In this document: piece by piece, positions 42,776-52,357 of the stretch
Numbering within the stretch: the first letter of the stretch is position 1
How the letters are laid out: every line of letters begins with the position of its first letter
Assembly (NCBI RefSeq): GCF_030287445.1
Contig: NZ_JASVWB010000002.1
Coordinates: forward strand, 186,001 to 250,000
DNA length: 64,000 nucleotides
From: Streptomyces sp. ALI-76-A
GTDB lineage: Bacteria > Actinomycetota > Actinomycetes > Streptomycetales > Streptomycetaceae
Direction: 5' to 3'
Notes under the pieces: model-generated
The model's database searches: none
The model's input: the letters and a program-made list of their open reading frames with translations, nothing else
What the model was told of the DNA's origin: nothing
Position numbers and translations under genes: made by a program

Positions 42776-44530
42776 ATGGGATTCTTCGATGATCTGGCGC
42801 TGCCGGAACAACCGGCCGCCGAGCGCGCCGAGTTGGTCCGGTTAGGGCCTCCGGGTGAGGACGAGGGGCGGTACACGCCGCCCGTCGACCGGTTCGCGCC
42901 AGCGCTGTTGTCGCAGCTCGCAGTGGTCGGTGCCGGTCCGGAGACCCGGGTGGTGCTGACGGGCTTCTCCGTGTGGCCGCGGTCGGTCACCGTGCACTTG
43001 TCGGTCTTCCACAAGGTCCATCGGCAGAGCGCGGACGCGGGGCGGCAGTCCGGGCTTCGCGTGGGCCTGTCGTTGTCCGACGGCCGACGGGTGACCTCGC
43101 TGGACGGCACGGTGCTTCGGACGATCCAGTTCACCGGGCCGCAGGGAGAGACCAGAACGGGCTCGACGCCACAAGCGATCGGGCTCATTCCGTTGGATCC
43201 GGGTCTGCATTACTCCCGCCGGTCCCTGTTCAAGACCGACGTCGACCTGTACCTGCCGGAACTGCCGCCCCTGGGGGACACGCTCTTGGTCGTCGAGTGG
43301 CCGGACGAGGAGATTGCCGAGACCTGGACCTCGATCGACGCGGCGGCGGTGCACGCCGATGCCGGACGGGCGCTCGAGATCTGGCCGGGCATCGAGCCAC
43401 CGGATCCAGCCGGACAGCCGGGTTCCTTCACGCGGTTGCAGGTCAGCGGACCACCGACGTTCCTGGCGCCGCCGCTGACACGGCATCAGCTGGAGACCCT
43501 GCGACGCGAGGAAGAGGCCCGGCAGCGCTACGTCCCGCGGGCCGACTGGCAGCAGATGGGCTACCGGGACTGGGCGGACGCCGCTCTGATCCGGGCCCGT
43601 CTGGAGGGAGGCGCGCCTGCGGACGCACGCGTCGGCTGGCGCGGTACCACCCCACTGCACCTGACGGCGGAACAGGGAGCGGCGGAGGCGGTGGCCGTCC
43701 TGCTGGCATGTGACGTGGAGGTCGATGTACGCGACGACGACGAGCAAACGCCGCTGTGGTACGCCGTCCAGGCCATGGACGAGGGCAGCGTCCGCGCGCT
43801 GATCGACGCCGGGGCCGACGTGTGGACGCCGCAGGTGGGGACCTGGTCGCCGGGGCGGCTGCTGTTGACGACATCGCTCGCCCCCCTCGTCGCGGATCTG
43901 CCTGGGGCGGTGAGGCTCTCCGCCGAGGAGGCGGCCGACTTCCGGGATGCGGACGCGCTCATCGCGGCCTTCGGCGAGCAGGAGCTGTGGACGGAAGGGC
44001 TCGGGGTGTGTTTCGTGCGCGACCTGACCGAGGACGAGGTGATCCGGCGGCTGGGTGCGGATCCCGCGCGGTGCCCTCGATCGGACCTGGACTCCGCGCC
44101 CTTCGACCCGATGGACTACGACGAGTCCCTGCGCTACGTGGGCGTGACGAGCCTCGCCGGCACTCCCGGCGGCTGCCTGATCACACAGGACGGATACATG
44201 CCGAGCGACAGCGCCGTGCTGCGAGCGATATCGCCGGGCACCGCCGCCTACGGGGTGTACTTCAACCCCAAGGGCGGAACCTTCGGCACCCTGGCCCGGG
44301 ACGGCGACGTCGTCGAGTCCGAGGAGATCGGGCTCCCGCCGCACGACTCGGACCCCACCGCGTACTGGCACTTCCGTTTCTGGCAGCGCACACACACCTT
44401 CCCTCACGGCGCTGACGTCCTCGCCTACGCCTGCGCCGCCGCAGGCCTGAACATCACCGACGCCCAGGGTGCGGTGAACCACCGCACCCCGCGCCGTTGG
44501 GTGGCACTGGCGCCGCGTCTTCAGCGCTGA
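42776..44530 (+). CDS. three-part protein: unknown beta domain, ankyrin repeats, DUF6461-like C-terminal domain
   Basis: The 584-residue protein starts at an ATG in MGFFDDLALPEQPAAERAEL. Residues 40-220 are beta-rich and unknown (TRVVLTGFSVWPRSVTVHLS, GETRTGSTPQAIGLIPL). Residues 265-370 contain two or three ankyrin repeats (TTPLHLTAEQGAAEAVAVLL, TPLWYAVQAMDEGSVRALID, AGADVWTPQ). The C-terminal 190 residues (GVCFVRDLTEDEVIRRLGA, YVGVTSLAGTPGGCLITQDG, SPGTAAYGVYFNPKGGTFG, HRTPRRWVALAPRL) match the pattern of DUF6461. No signal peptide or membrane helix is present. The function is unknown; a protein-binding role is inferred. Confidence 0.82.
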   Translation: MGFFDDLALPEQPAAERAELVRLGPPGEDEGRYTPPVDRFAPALLSQLAVVGAGPETRVVLTGFSVWPRSVTVHLSVFHKVHRQSADAGRQSGLRVGLSLSDGRRVTSLDGTVLRTIQFTGPQGETRTGSTPQAIGLIPLDPGLHYSRRSLFKTDVDLYLPELPPLGDTLLVVEWPDEEIAETWTSIDAAAVHADAGRALEIWPGIEPPDPAGQPGSFTRLQVSGPPTFLAPPLTRHQLETLRREEEARQRYVPRADWQQMGYRDWADAALIRARLEGGAPADARVGWRGTTPLHLTAEQGAAEAVAVLLACDVEVDVRDDDEQTPLWYAVQAMDEGSVRALIDAGADVWTPQVGTWSPGRLLLTTSLAPLVADLPGAVRLSAEEAADFRDADALIAAFGEQELWTEGLGVCFVRDLTEDEVIRRLGADPARCPRSDLDSAPFDPMDYDESLRYVGVTSLAGTPGGCLITQDGYMPSDSAVLRAISPGTAAYGVYFNPKGGTFGTLARDGDVVESEEIGLPPHDSDPTAYWHFRFWQRTHTFPHGADVLAYACAAAGLNITDAQGAVNHRTPRRWVALAPRLQR

Positions 44531-44574
44531 GATCCGTTGCGCGGACGCCTTCAGGGGCATGCGGGACCGTCCGG

Positions 44575-44701
44575 GTTCCGGCTGCACTTGCAAGGAGTTG
44601 AGAGTGAAGGCGAGCAGGTGGTAGTGGCCCACCAGCATGGGTACCTCGATGAGTTGGCGTTCCGTCAGGTGGCCGGCCAGTGGGTCCCAGGTCGGCTGCG
44701 T
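44575..44701 (-). pseudogene. carboxymuconolactone decarboxylase-family remnant
   Basis: The minus strand reads TWDPLAGHLTERQLIEVPML, VGHYHLLAFTLNSLQVQPEP, the C-terminal helix pair of CMD/AhpD-like proteins. The catalytic Cys region is absent. It lies directly downstream of the VOC gene. Confidence 0.55.
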
Positions 44702-44705
44702 GGCG

Positions 44706-45103
44706 TCAGCGTGCGAACTTTTCGATGGCCTCCGGGGTGACGGGGGTGAAGAAGTTGACGAGGTTGCCGTCGGGGTCGCGGAACAGCAGCGACCGGTTAC
44801 CCCAGGGCATCGTGGTGGGCTCGTTGAGGAAGTCGGTGACGAAGCCGGTCAGGTTCTGGTGAACGCGGTCCACGTCGTCGACGAGGAACTCGGTGATCAC
44901 GCTGTGGTTGTCCGCCGGGCGGGCAGAGCCCGGGGCGAACAGCGGGACGGTGCGAGTGCTGGCGATCGCGAGGGGTGCGCCCGCGGTCTTGAGTTCGGCG
45001 AAGTCCTCGGTGGCCCGTATCGCCTTCATCCCTGTAGCTCGCTCGTAGAACTCGACGAGGCGTGCGACGTCGCTGGTGATGATGCGGATCGAGACAAGTG
45101 CAT
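44706..45103 (-). pseudogene. VOC (glyoxalase-fold) protein with one-base loss at the start codon
   Basis: The body is a complete VOC domain: VSIRIITSDVARLVEFYERA, TGMKAIRATEDFAELKTAGA, HSVITEFLVDDVDRVHQNLT, NRSLLFRDPDGNLVNFFTP. An excellent ribosome binding site (AAGGAG, seven bases) precedes ATG at 45101-45103, but this ATG is out of frame with the domain: ATG-CACTTGTC would need one more G (ATG-GCA-CTT) to join. The lesion or a sequencing error would abolish translation. It is divergent from a broken WYL regulator. Confidence 0.75.
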
Positions 45104-45196
45104 GGGAATCTCCTTGACTGTGCTGGAGGCGTGCACGTCGCAGACTAGGAGAAATAGGGGACAGAATCGGTCCTGTATTCGCGTTAGGCTGCGGAC

Positions 45197-45736
45197 ATGC
45201 CTCGACCCACCGGCCGCGTGCTGACACTCCTGGAGCTGTTGCAGTCGGGCGGCACCCGGAATGTGGCCGAGCTCGCCGACCGTCTCGCGTCGAAGGGCGC
45301 ACTGTGCGGCGGTATGTGGACCAGCTGATCGACCTGGACGTGCCCGTGGAGTGGGTGCGCGGCCGCTACGGCGGGTACCGGCTCGCCCCCGGGTACCGCT
45401 TGCCTCCGCTCATGCTCAGCGACGACGAGGCGCTGGCCGTGCTGCTCGGCCTGGTTGCCGGGCAGGGCTGACGACGACGGAGCGAACGGCAACGAGACGG
45501 CGTCAGCGAAGATCTGGCGGGTACTGCCCAAGCACATCGCCCGCCGGCTCGACACACTCCTGGAAGCTCTCGCCTTCACGGATCAGCCCGGCGAGTTCGA
45601 CACCCCGGACGCCGGGATCCTGCTCACCATCGCCGATGCGGTGCGCCACCACCAACCGGTCTCGATCCGCTACACCGACCGCGACGGACGGCGCAGCGAA
45701 CGCACGCTGCACGCGTACGGGAGTTCCACAAGCTGA
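45197..45736 (+). pseudogene. YafY/WYL-type regulator, frameshifted and truncated
   Basis: Three frames supply the pieces: RPTGRVLTLLELLQSGGTRN with VAELADRLA (HTH), then RYVDQLIDLDVPVEWVRGRY with GYRLAPGYRLPPLMLSDDEA, then KIWRVLPKHIARRLDTLLEA and HQPVSIRYTDRDGRRSERTL (start of the WYL domain). It breaks off near 45725, where a flavoprotein fragment begins. In intact genomes such regulators often sit divergent from VOC genes, as here. Confidence 0.8.
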
Positions 45737-46661
45737 TCCTCCCGGGCCGCGAGGCGTACCGGGTCATGGACCAGGCGGGGAACGTGCTGCTCGACCCGCA
45801 TGACGACGGAACCGGCGAACGCCCGGAGGCACCGCGCGGCGAACTCCGGCAGATGCTCCTCGACTCCCTGCCCGCCGGCACCGTCCGCAGGGGCCGCAAG
45901 GTCACCGCCGTGCGGCCCGTCGGTGACGGCCGCCACCAGGTCCACTTCGCCGACAGCACCGACGCCGTCGCGGACCTGCTCATCGGCGCCGACGGAGCCT
46001 GGTCGCGCGTGCGGCCGCTGCTCTCGACAGCCGCTCCGGAGTACTTCGGCGTCTGCAGCGTGGAGACGTTACTCTTCGACGCGGAAACCCTCCACCGCGC
46101 TTCCGCGGAGGCGGTCGGAGCCGGCTCGCTGTTCGCGCTCGCACCGGGCAGGGGACCGCTGACCCACCGTGAAGGCGGCGGAACCCTGCACACCTATGCG
46201 CAGCTGAAGAAGCCCCATGACTGGTTCACTGACCTCAACACCACCGATGCCGCAGCCCTCACCTCACGGGTTGCAAGGGAGTTCGACGGGTGGGCTCCCG
46301 CACTCACCGCCCTGATCAGCGACAGCAACACCCCGCCGGCCCTGCGCCCCATCTTCACACTGCCGGCCGGGCACCGCTGGGATCGCGTGCCTGGGGTGAC
46401 CCTGCTCGGCGATCCGCCCACCTGCGGGCACCGAACGGTGAAGGCGCCAACCTGGCCATGCTGGACGGTGCCGAACTCGGCCGAGCCCTCGCCGCGCACC
46501 CCGACGATGCGGAGACCGCGCTCGCAGTGCACGAACAAGCCATGTTCGCCCGCGACGCCGCTGTGGAAGCGGACGACGACGGCTTCTCCACGATCATGAT
46601 CGACGACCATGCGCCCCACAGCTTGCTCGCCTTGATGACCGGCGCCGAACTGAACGCGTGA
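45727..46661 (+). pseudogene. FAD-dependent monooxygenase (TetX/PHBH-like), 5'-truncated and frameshifted
   Basis: The fragment opens at FHKLILPGREAYRVMDQAG and has RGELRQMLLDSLPAGTVRRG, the DG motif LLIGADGAWSRVRPLL, and a middle domain. The second FAD motif is split by a one-base loss near 46415: GVTLLGD, then AAHLRAPNGEGANLAMLDGA in the next frame, ending LALMTGAELNA. The N-terminal GxGxxG FAD-binding segment, roughly the first 85 residues, is missing because the gene is joined to the WYL remnant. Confidence 0.82.
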
Positions 46662-46744
46662 TCCGCAGCTGTGCGTAGAGCGGCAGGCCGGCCCGACGCA
46701 GTGCCCCGCCTGATGGGGTGAAGTGCGGGTCGTCAGCACCGGCT

Positions 46745-47594
46745 CGGTCCTCGTGGCCGTCGTCGTCCTGGTCCAGCTCCGGCGCATCCGGGTCGCGCAG
46801 CGGGCGCAGGGCGCCGGCCGCCGGGCTCGAGGCGAAGCTGTAGCGGCCGAGCAGGTTCAGGTCGCGGTGTTTGAGAGGTGAGAGCCGGGCGATGTCCTCC
46901 TCGCGGAGCTCGCGGCCCTCGGCCTGGAGCTGTTCGACGGCGGCGTCGATGTACTTCGTCGTCCAAGGCACGATGGCGTTGAGGACCAGACCGAGCGCGC
47001 CGAGTTGGTCCTCCATCCCGTCGCGGTACGCCTGGTGGATGGTGCCGTGCATGCCGTGGCACACGTCCCGGGCGAGTTTGTGGCGGGACTCCTGCACGGT
47101 GAGCTGCCGGTTCATCTGATGGCGGCAGGTGTCATCGACCGGGTCGACCACGCGGAGCAGGTGTTCGGTCTTGGCGATGCGCCCATCCTCGGTGAATGCC
47201 TGTCCCCGCGGGGTGGGACGTCCCTCAGGGCCGAACGTCCGCAGCAGTCGTCGGCGCGCGGACCTGGTTGCTGACCAGGCAACCGGCGGCCTTCAGCATG
47301 TCCGGCCAGTGCGTGATCACCATGTTGAGGTTCACCCGGTTGCGGGCCAGGTCCTCCGGTACCCCGTACGTTCCGATCTCCACCCCGGGCATGGTCGCGC
47401 GCCAGAACCACTGGTCGTCCAGTCACACAACCGTGGGCTGAGGTTGGCCGAGGATCTTGAACAGGCCGAACACCCATGCCGGAGTAGGCCGCGTTGTCGG
47501 TCGCCACCATCTCGGGCATCACCCCACCGTCCAGGTTCAGCAGCGCGTCCAGGATGTGCAGGGAGTCGCTGTCGATATTTCGGCGGCCGCCCAC
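46745..47594 (-). pseudogene. Tn3-family transposase remnant (C-terminal part)
   Basis: One frame gives SLHILDALLNLDGGVMPEMV and ATDNAAYSGM; others give QWFWRATMPGVEIGTYGVPE, DLARNRVNLNMVITHWPDML, KAAGCLVSNQVR; the last gives QMNRQLTVQESRHKLARDV, DQLGALGLVLNAIVPWTTKY, IDAAVEQLQAEGRELREED, LSPLKHRDLNLLGRYSFAS. These are the terminal regions of Tn3-type TnpA. At least two frameshifts occur and the N-terminal two thirds are absent. Confidence 0.82.
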
Positions 47595-47693
47595 CCGCCG
47601 AATGCGGCGAACATCCGACCAGGGAAGGACCGGCTTCGTGCCCTGGTCGTACGGCAGTTGTGCGCCGTCCGGCCCCGGTACCGCGGCCGGGCG

Positions 47694-48539
47694 TCAGTCG
47701 GCCCGGCGGGCGGTGACCAGCAGGTACTCCCACTCCATGACCGTCCCGTCCTGCCCCGCCGCCAGGTTTCCGTCGCGGGCCAGCGCCGCCAGGTCCCGGT
47801 CCAGGGCGGCGGCCCGGTCGGGCTCGCCCGCGATGTTCTTGTAGACGGAGATGGTCGGGCCGTAGCGCTCCTTGAAATAGTCGCGGAACGCCTCGGGCGT
47901 GGGGAAGAGGTCGATCCGGACCGTCCGGCGCTCGGCGCGCACGTCCGTGACCCGGTCGCCGAGGAGGCCGCGCACATGGTCCTCGTCCCCCCACAGCGGG
48001 GGCGGCTGCGCACCCGGCGGGGGCGGCGGCGCGTAGGGCTTCATCGCGGCGAACATCCGGCCGATGAACCCCTGGGGCGTCCAGCTCAGCAGGCCGATGG
48101 TGCCGCCGGTGCGGCAGACCCGGACCATTTCGCCGGCGGCCTGCCGGTGGTGCGGGGCGAACATCACGCCGACGCAGGACAGCACGGTGTCGAACTCCGC
48201 GTCGCCGAACGGCAGGGCCTCGGCGTCGGCCTCCTGCCAGGTGAGCTGCGCGCCCTGCTTCGCGGCCACGAGCCGGCCGGCCTCGAACAGTTCGGGGGTC
48301 AGGTCGGAGGCGACGACGTCCGCGCCGGCGAGGGCCGCCGGGATCGCGGCGTTGCCGGAGCCGGCCCCGACGTCGAGGACCCGCTGGCCGGGGCGCACGT
48401 CACACGCCTCGACCAGGACCGCCCCCAGTTCGGGGATGACCTCGGAGGCCACGGACGGGTAGTCCCCCTGGGCCCACATCGCGCGGTGCTTGGCCTTCAG
48501 CGTACGGTCGGCGTCGGCCGTGCTGTTCTGCGTCGTCAT
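47694..48539 (-). CDS. class I SAM-dependent methyltransferase
   Basis: The ATG at 48539 lies seven bases after GAGGAG and gives 281 residues. It contains SAM-binding motif I QRVLDVGAGSGNAAIPAALA, motif II region VVASDLTPELFEAG, the acidic loop WQEADAEALPFGDAEFDTVL and post-motif MVRVCRTGGTIGLLSWTPQG. The Pro-rich stretch APPPPPGAQPPP near residue 180 is a linker before the substrate-binding end. The substrate is unknown. It is intact between Tn3 debris and decayed sequence. Confidence 0.93.
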   Translation of the reverse strand: MTTQNSTADADRTLKAKHRAMWAQGDYPSVASEVIPELGAVLVEACDVRPGQRVLDVGAGSGNAAIPAALAGADVVASDLTPELFEAGRLVAAKQGAQLTWQEADAEALPFGDAEFDTVLSCVGVMFAPHHRQAAGEMVRVCRTGGTIGLLSWTPQGFIGRMFAAMKPYAPPPPPGAQPPPLWGDEDHVRGLLGDRVTDVRAERRTVRIDLFPTPEAFRDYFKERYGPTISVYKNIAGEPDRAAALDRDLAALARDGNLAAGQDGTVMEWEYLLVTARRAD

Positions 48540-48606
48540 GGCTGCGCTCCTCACCGGTCGGACGGCGGTTTCGCGCCGACGGTCTCGAGCGGGCTCCGCC
48601 GCCTCC

Positions 48607-49170
48607 TTATGAGCGTAGTGACGAGCCGAGGGAGTGTCTCGCCGTCCGATGCTGGGATTCGGCGTGCATGGCGAGCGCGTTGAGGGAATCGCCGGCCGGA
48701 GTAAGTACCCGCACGTACTGCTCAGCGGGTCTCAGTCCGTCCAGGCCGGCGGGTGTCAGGGTGGTGTGCCAGTCCCTGCCGCGCAGATGAGCAGGGCCCG
48801 TGGAACGGAGGCCTTGCAGGATGCGCCAGGGACGGACCAGCGTGTCGCTGTCATCTCCGCTCGCGGTGACCCACGCTGCGAGGCAGTTGATGCTCTGCGC
48901 CGTGAGCCGGTCACTGCGCACACCGAGTCGCGCGGCGGCCTGCTCCGGTCCGAGCGGGGTGTCGGCGGCGACCAGGTCCGCCAGGGCGCGCGCAGACCTC
49001 CACGACCTGGCTCGACGGCGATCCCCTTCACTCGGCGGCGAGCGCCCTGGAGGCGATTGTCGAGCATCGCGCGCCGCAGGTGCGGTGTCAGGCGGGGCAC
49101 GATCGGGAAGGAGGACCGCCCGCCCAGGCCGACCCGGTGAGCTCACCGTCCCGCGGTTCATGCAGCTCAT
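48607..49170 (-). CDS. doubtful hypothetical protein
   Basis: The central part (ALADLVAADTPLGPEQAAAR, LGVRSDRLTAQSINCLAAW, LVRPWRILQGLRST) is protein-like; the first 55 residues are Arg/Pro-rich and another frame gives PRLTPHLRRAMLDNRLQGAR, which looks more natural. A frameshifted gene is likely. I recognise no family. Confidence 0.3.
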   Translation of the reverse strand: MSCMNRGTVSSPGRPGRAVLLPDRAPPDTAPAARDARQSPPGRSPPSEGDRRRARSWRSARALADLVAADTPLGPEQAAARLGVRSDRLTAQSINCLAAWVTASGDDSDTLVRPWRILQGLRSTGPAHLRGRDWHTTLTPAGLDGLRPAEQYVRVLTPAGDSLNALAMHAESQHRTARHSLGSSLRS

Positions 49171-49318
49171 CCTCGATCGAAGCGGACGGCACCCGGGTGG
49201 TTGACCGGGCCGGGGAGGTGGGTGAAGTCATAGGCGGCAGTGAGCTCTGACCCGGCGCCCAGCACCCACCCCGTCCGCGTACGCAGAATTTACGGAAAAT
49301 GTATGCGAGAGGTTCGTT

Positions 49319-49969
49319 TCACAGGTTGCAGCGCACCGAGTGGCCGGGCAACTGCTGCCCCGGGCGCAGGAACCGCTGGGCGCCCTGTTCGTCGCGTACC
49401 GCGAGGAACCCGGCGTCCGTCAGCCGCTGTGCGATCTTCGCGCGGCGGATCGCGCCCACCTTGAACGCCACAGTGAAGAGCAGCGCGACCGCCCCGCCGG
49501 AGGCGACCGCTTCGACCGGCGACCTGTCGATGAGCAGGAGGACGGTCAGGACCGCGCAGGCGAGGTAGCCCAGCACCTTCTGGGTCCGGTCGGCGACGTA
49601 CTGGGCCATGACGTCGAAGGTGACGAGGTCCTTCAGCACGCCCACGTCACCGACCGCTTCGGGGAGCGGCTTCAGCGAGCCCTGCTCCAGCCCCGGCACC
49701 GTCCCGCCGTTGCCCGCCTGCGGATGGGTGGTGATGGTGGCCGCCTCGCGGACGCGCGCGTCGGGCCGCGGGTCCCGGTACATCCGGACCTGCACGAGCG
49801 AGTTCTTGAACCCGGTCCTGTATGCCGTGCCGTACGTGTAGCCGTACTGCTCCGCCACGTGCGCCAGGGCGGCCGCCTTCAGCGTGGAGCCCTGGGGAGC
49901 GATCTCAACGATGTCCTGCTGACGGGCGATCTGCCGGAGCATCCCCGCTATGTGACGTTCTACGGACAT
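49319..49969 (-). CDS. hypothetical membrane protein, 216 residues
   Basis: From the ATG at 49969, which follows GGGGAACAGG, the protein has a soluble N-terminal part (SVERHIAGMLRQIARQQDIV, AALAHVAEQYGYTYGTAY), a linker and two close membrane helices near residues 145-185 (YLACAVLTVLLLIDRS, VASGGAVALLFTVAFKV), then a basic tail ending PGHSVRCNL. No family is recognised. It may be intact. Upstream lies the MFS remnant. Confidence 0.6.
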   Translation of the reverse strand: MSVERHIAGMLRQIARQQDIVEIAPQGSTLKAAALAHVAEQYGYTYGTAYRTGFKNSLVQVRMYRDPRPDARVREAATITTHPQAGNGGTVPGLEQGSLKPLPEAVGDVGVLKDLVTFDVMAQYVADRTQKVLGYLACAVLTVLLLIDRSPVEAVASGGAVALLFTVAFKVGAIRRAKIAQRLTDAGFLAVRDEQGAQRFLRPGQQLPGHSVRCNL

Positions 49970-50004
49970 CCTGTTCCCCGCCCCCTGGGACCCTGCGCCA
50001 GGGC

Positions 50005-50266
50005 CCGACCAGCGCATGATAGCTCCCACGGGACGGAAGAAGAACGCCACGCCGAACGTCGCGAACGAGGCGACGGTCGCCGCCGCTCCGCCGAGCGCCG
50101 GGAATTACAGCGGCCCGAAGACCAGGGCGGCCGCTGTTCCGTGGATGAAGAAGTCGTAGAACTCGATGGAGGTGCCGAGGAGCGAGGCGACGGCTACCCG
50201 ACCCATCGGTCGCGGCCCATCCGGCGAGGCGCTCGACGGCCCTCTCGCGGCTTGTTCAGTACGCAT
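50005..50266 (-). pseudogene. MFS transporter remnant (MHS-type N-terminus) with in-frame stop
   Basis: The ATG at 50266 follows GAGGTGGGA. The frame reads PMGRVAVASLLGTSIEFYDF, FIHGTAAALVFGPL, then TAA, then FPALGGAAATVASFATFGVA, FFFRPVGAIM. This is the first two helices of metabolite:H+ symporters (SxxGxxIEFYDFFIYG). The stop sits where Phe is expected. After about 85 codons the gene is lost. Confidence 0.72.
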
Positions 50267-50554
50267 TGATCCCACCTCAGTTGCTGGGAGCATCCCTGAT
50301 GCGGCCGGCGCTTACTGGGAAGGGGCGAGCCGAAGCGGAGAGTGACTCGTTTCGTGCCTGCGTGAACCAGCCCGCGGGTGGCGTCGGGACGGCATGTCCG
50401 GCCCCGAAACATGTTCATGACCGCATGTGTGGGAGCGGAACGCTCTGCAGCGTGCTTCGCCTCGGTGGGAGCCCGGATGACGGGGTTCCTCGTCGCTTCC
50501 CCGCCAGATCCGGCGGGTGGCGAGATACTGCGGGTCCCGGCAGCGGCCTGATAG

Positions 50555-50594
50555 CTCGAGGTGGAGGTCTCCGAGCGGAGGTCTCCACCTGGAG
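50555..50594. repeat. 40-bp imperfect dyad upstream of the GAF kinase remnant
   Basis: AGGTGGAG-GT-CTCCG-AG-CGGAG-GT-CTCCACCT (50559-50590) folds with a single GT/GT mismatch, and the outer CTC/GAG at 50555 and 50594 extends it. It could be an operator, an mRNA leader hairpin or a terminator. The remaining gap between 50267 and 50685 has no gene. Confidence 0.45.
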
Positions 50595-50685
50595 ATGGTG
50601 CGGGAACGGAATTGCCGTGACGATCGGCCGCAGGACCGTATTACGGGCTTGTTGACCCTGGTGGCCCGACGGAAGGCCTCATAGC

Positions 50686-51657
50686 ATGTCTTTTGTGGCA
50701 CTGAAGCGGCAAAGGCCGCCGCAGGTGAACCTGCTCTCCGAACTCACCGATGGTTACAGCCAGATCCTGGCCCTCTTCGACGGTTCCACCGCAATGCGCC
50801 GGATCGTGGACGACGTCCCTGCCTCGAGCGGTGTCGATGTGGCCTGGGTCGGCGAGCCGGACGGCGGCGATCAGATCGTGCTGCGACACATGGTGAACAC
50901 CCGCACACCCGCGATCAACGGTCTCACCATACCCAGAGGCCGCGGACTCGGCGGGCAGGTGATCGAGCACCGCCGTCTGCTTTCAGTGAGCGACTACCGG
51001 TGCGCTGAGAACATCACGCACCACTTCAGGTCGCAGGTGGAGAGTGAGGGCCTGCGCGCGGTGATCGCCGTTCCCATGATCTACGAGGACCGGCTGCTGG
51101 GTGTGCTGTACGGAGCCAACCGGTTCACGTCGTCGTTCGGCGACCGGGCGACCCAGGCGCTGGAGCAGGCCGCCGGCCGTGCCGCTGCCGCCGCGGTCGT
51201 CGCCGAGCGGGCCAAACACGCTGCCGAGGTCGCCGTCCATGAGGATCGGCGCCGCGTCGCCGTGGACCTGCACGACACCGTCGGTGCCATGCTCTTCACC
51301 CTTGGCGCGGGGATCCGCGCGCTGATCGACGACCTGCCTCCCACGGACGCCCTTCAGTCCCGGCTGGGCGACATCGAGCAGCAGGCTGTGGAAGCGGCGG
51401 CCGCCTTGCGTGGGTCCCTGCACGCGTTGAGCGCCCCGCCCGAGCAGGTCAGTCTCGGCGTGGCTCTGCGTGGTGACTGCCGCGCCTTCGAGGAGCGCAC
51501 GGGCACAGTCGCCCGCCTCATCACGGTCACCGAGTTGCCGTCCATGTCCTCGGCATGCGTCGGGGCGCTCTCCGGCACGGCCCGGGAAGCGCTGCTGAAC
51601 GTGGAGAAACACGCGAGGGCCCGCTCCGTCGTGCTCAGCGTGTTCGCCCACATGGCA
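50686..51657 (+). pseudogene. GAF-domain histidine kinase (NarL-type partner), truncated in the ATPase domain
   Basis: Residues 15-180 form a GAF domain (LALFDGSTAMRRIVDDVPAS, GRGLGGQVIEHRRLLSVSDY, GLRAVIAVPMIYEDRLLGVL YGA). Residues 185-260 are HisKA_3 with HEDRRRVAVDLHDTVGAML (phospho-His in LHD). The ATPase N box LLNVEKHARARSVVLSVF follows, but after about residue 322 the D and G boxes are replaced by unrelated sequence. Without them ATP cannot be bound, so this is a broken sensor. The start is supported only by context. No response regulator is nearby. Confidence 0.78.
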
Positions 51658-52357
51658 CCAACCGCGACATCCATGAGGACGTCCGTGCCCAGACGGGTGG
51701 ACCTGGCCCCGAGGCGGACGGGCGCATCCAGATCGGGTACATCTACGCCACGATCCGGTTCGAGTCTCTCCTGCACCCTGGCTGCGCGTCGGTGGAGTGC
51801 TGGGCAGCGACGTCGGGGATGAACCGCTTGTTCGCGCCCCCGGCCAACGTCAGGAAGGTGTTCACCGACCTCACCGCCGACAGCGGCGGTGTGTGCTGCC
51901 TGTTCGATACTGGCGACGACGCCCCCGAGCAAGTGTGCCGGCTCAACGGTGAACCCGCCCAGGAGACAGTCTCCGGTCCCCGCATTCCAGATCTGCGAGC
52001 ACTTGTGGCGACTTGGTGTGACCCCGGCTTCCAGTCGGCGTCACGGGCTGTCCGCGGCTGAGCGTCCGACGTCGCCCAGTGCGTTCGCCCGCATTCAGCG
52101 GCGCTCGCGGCCTCATCGCCTCTCGGGCAAAGAGCAGAGCCGCCGCAGTTCGGCCGCGGGGCTGGAACTCAAAGGAAACACACCGCACCGACCGCGCCCC
52201 GCGCCGTCCTGCGCTTGGTTACGGATGCGTTCCGAACTCTTGACGACAGCCTTATGACTGCGTAGACATGACAGCGCAGACAGACCGCGCGGCCAGTAAC
52301 CAGTCACTGGCGGTTCTGGCATCATCTTGCTCGTACATCCGGCCATCGGGAGACACC
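51658..52357. other. unknown sequence fused after the kinase break
   Basis: A plus-strand frame continues to 52061 with GTNRDIHEDVRAQTGGPG, GRIQIGYIYATIRFESLLH and RLFAPPANVRKVFTDLTAD. It is protein-like, but I cannot name a family. It looks like the inside of another gene joined by deletion. The last 300 bases before lacI hold its promoter, in which I see no clear operator. Confidence 0.35.
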
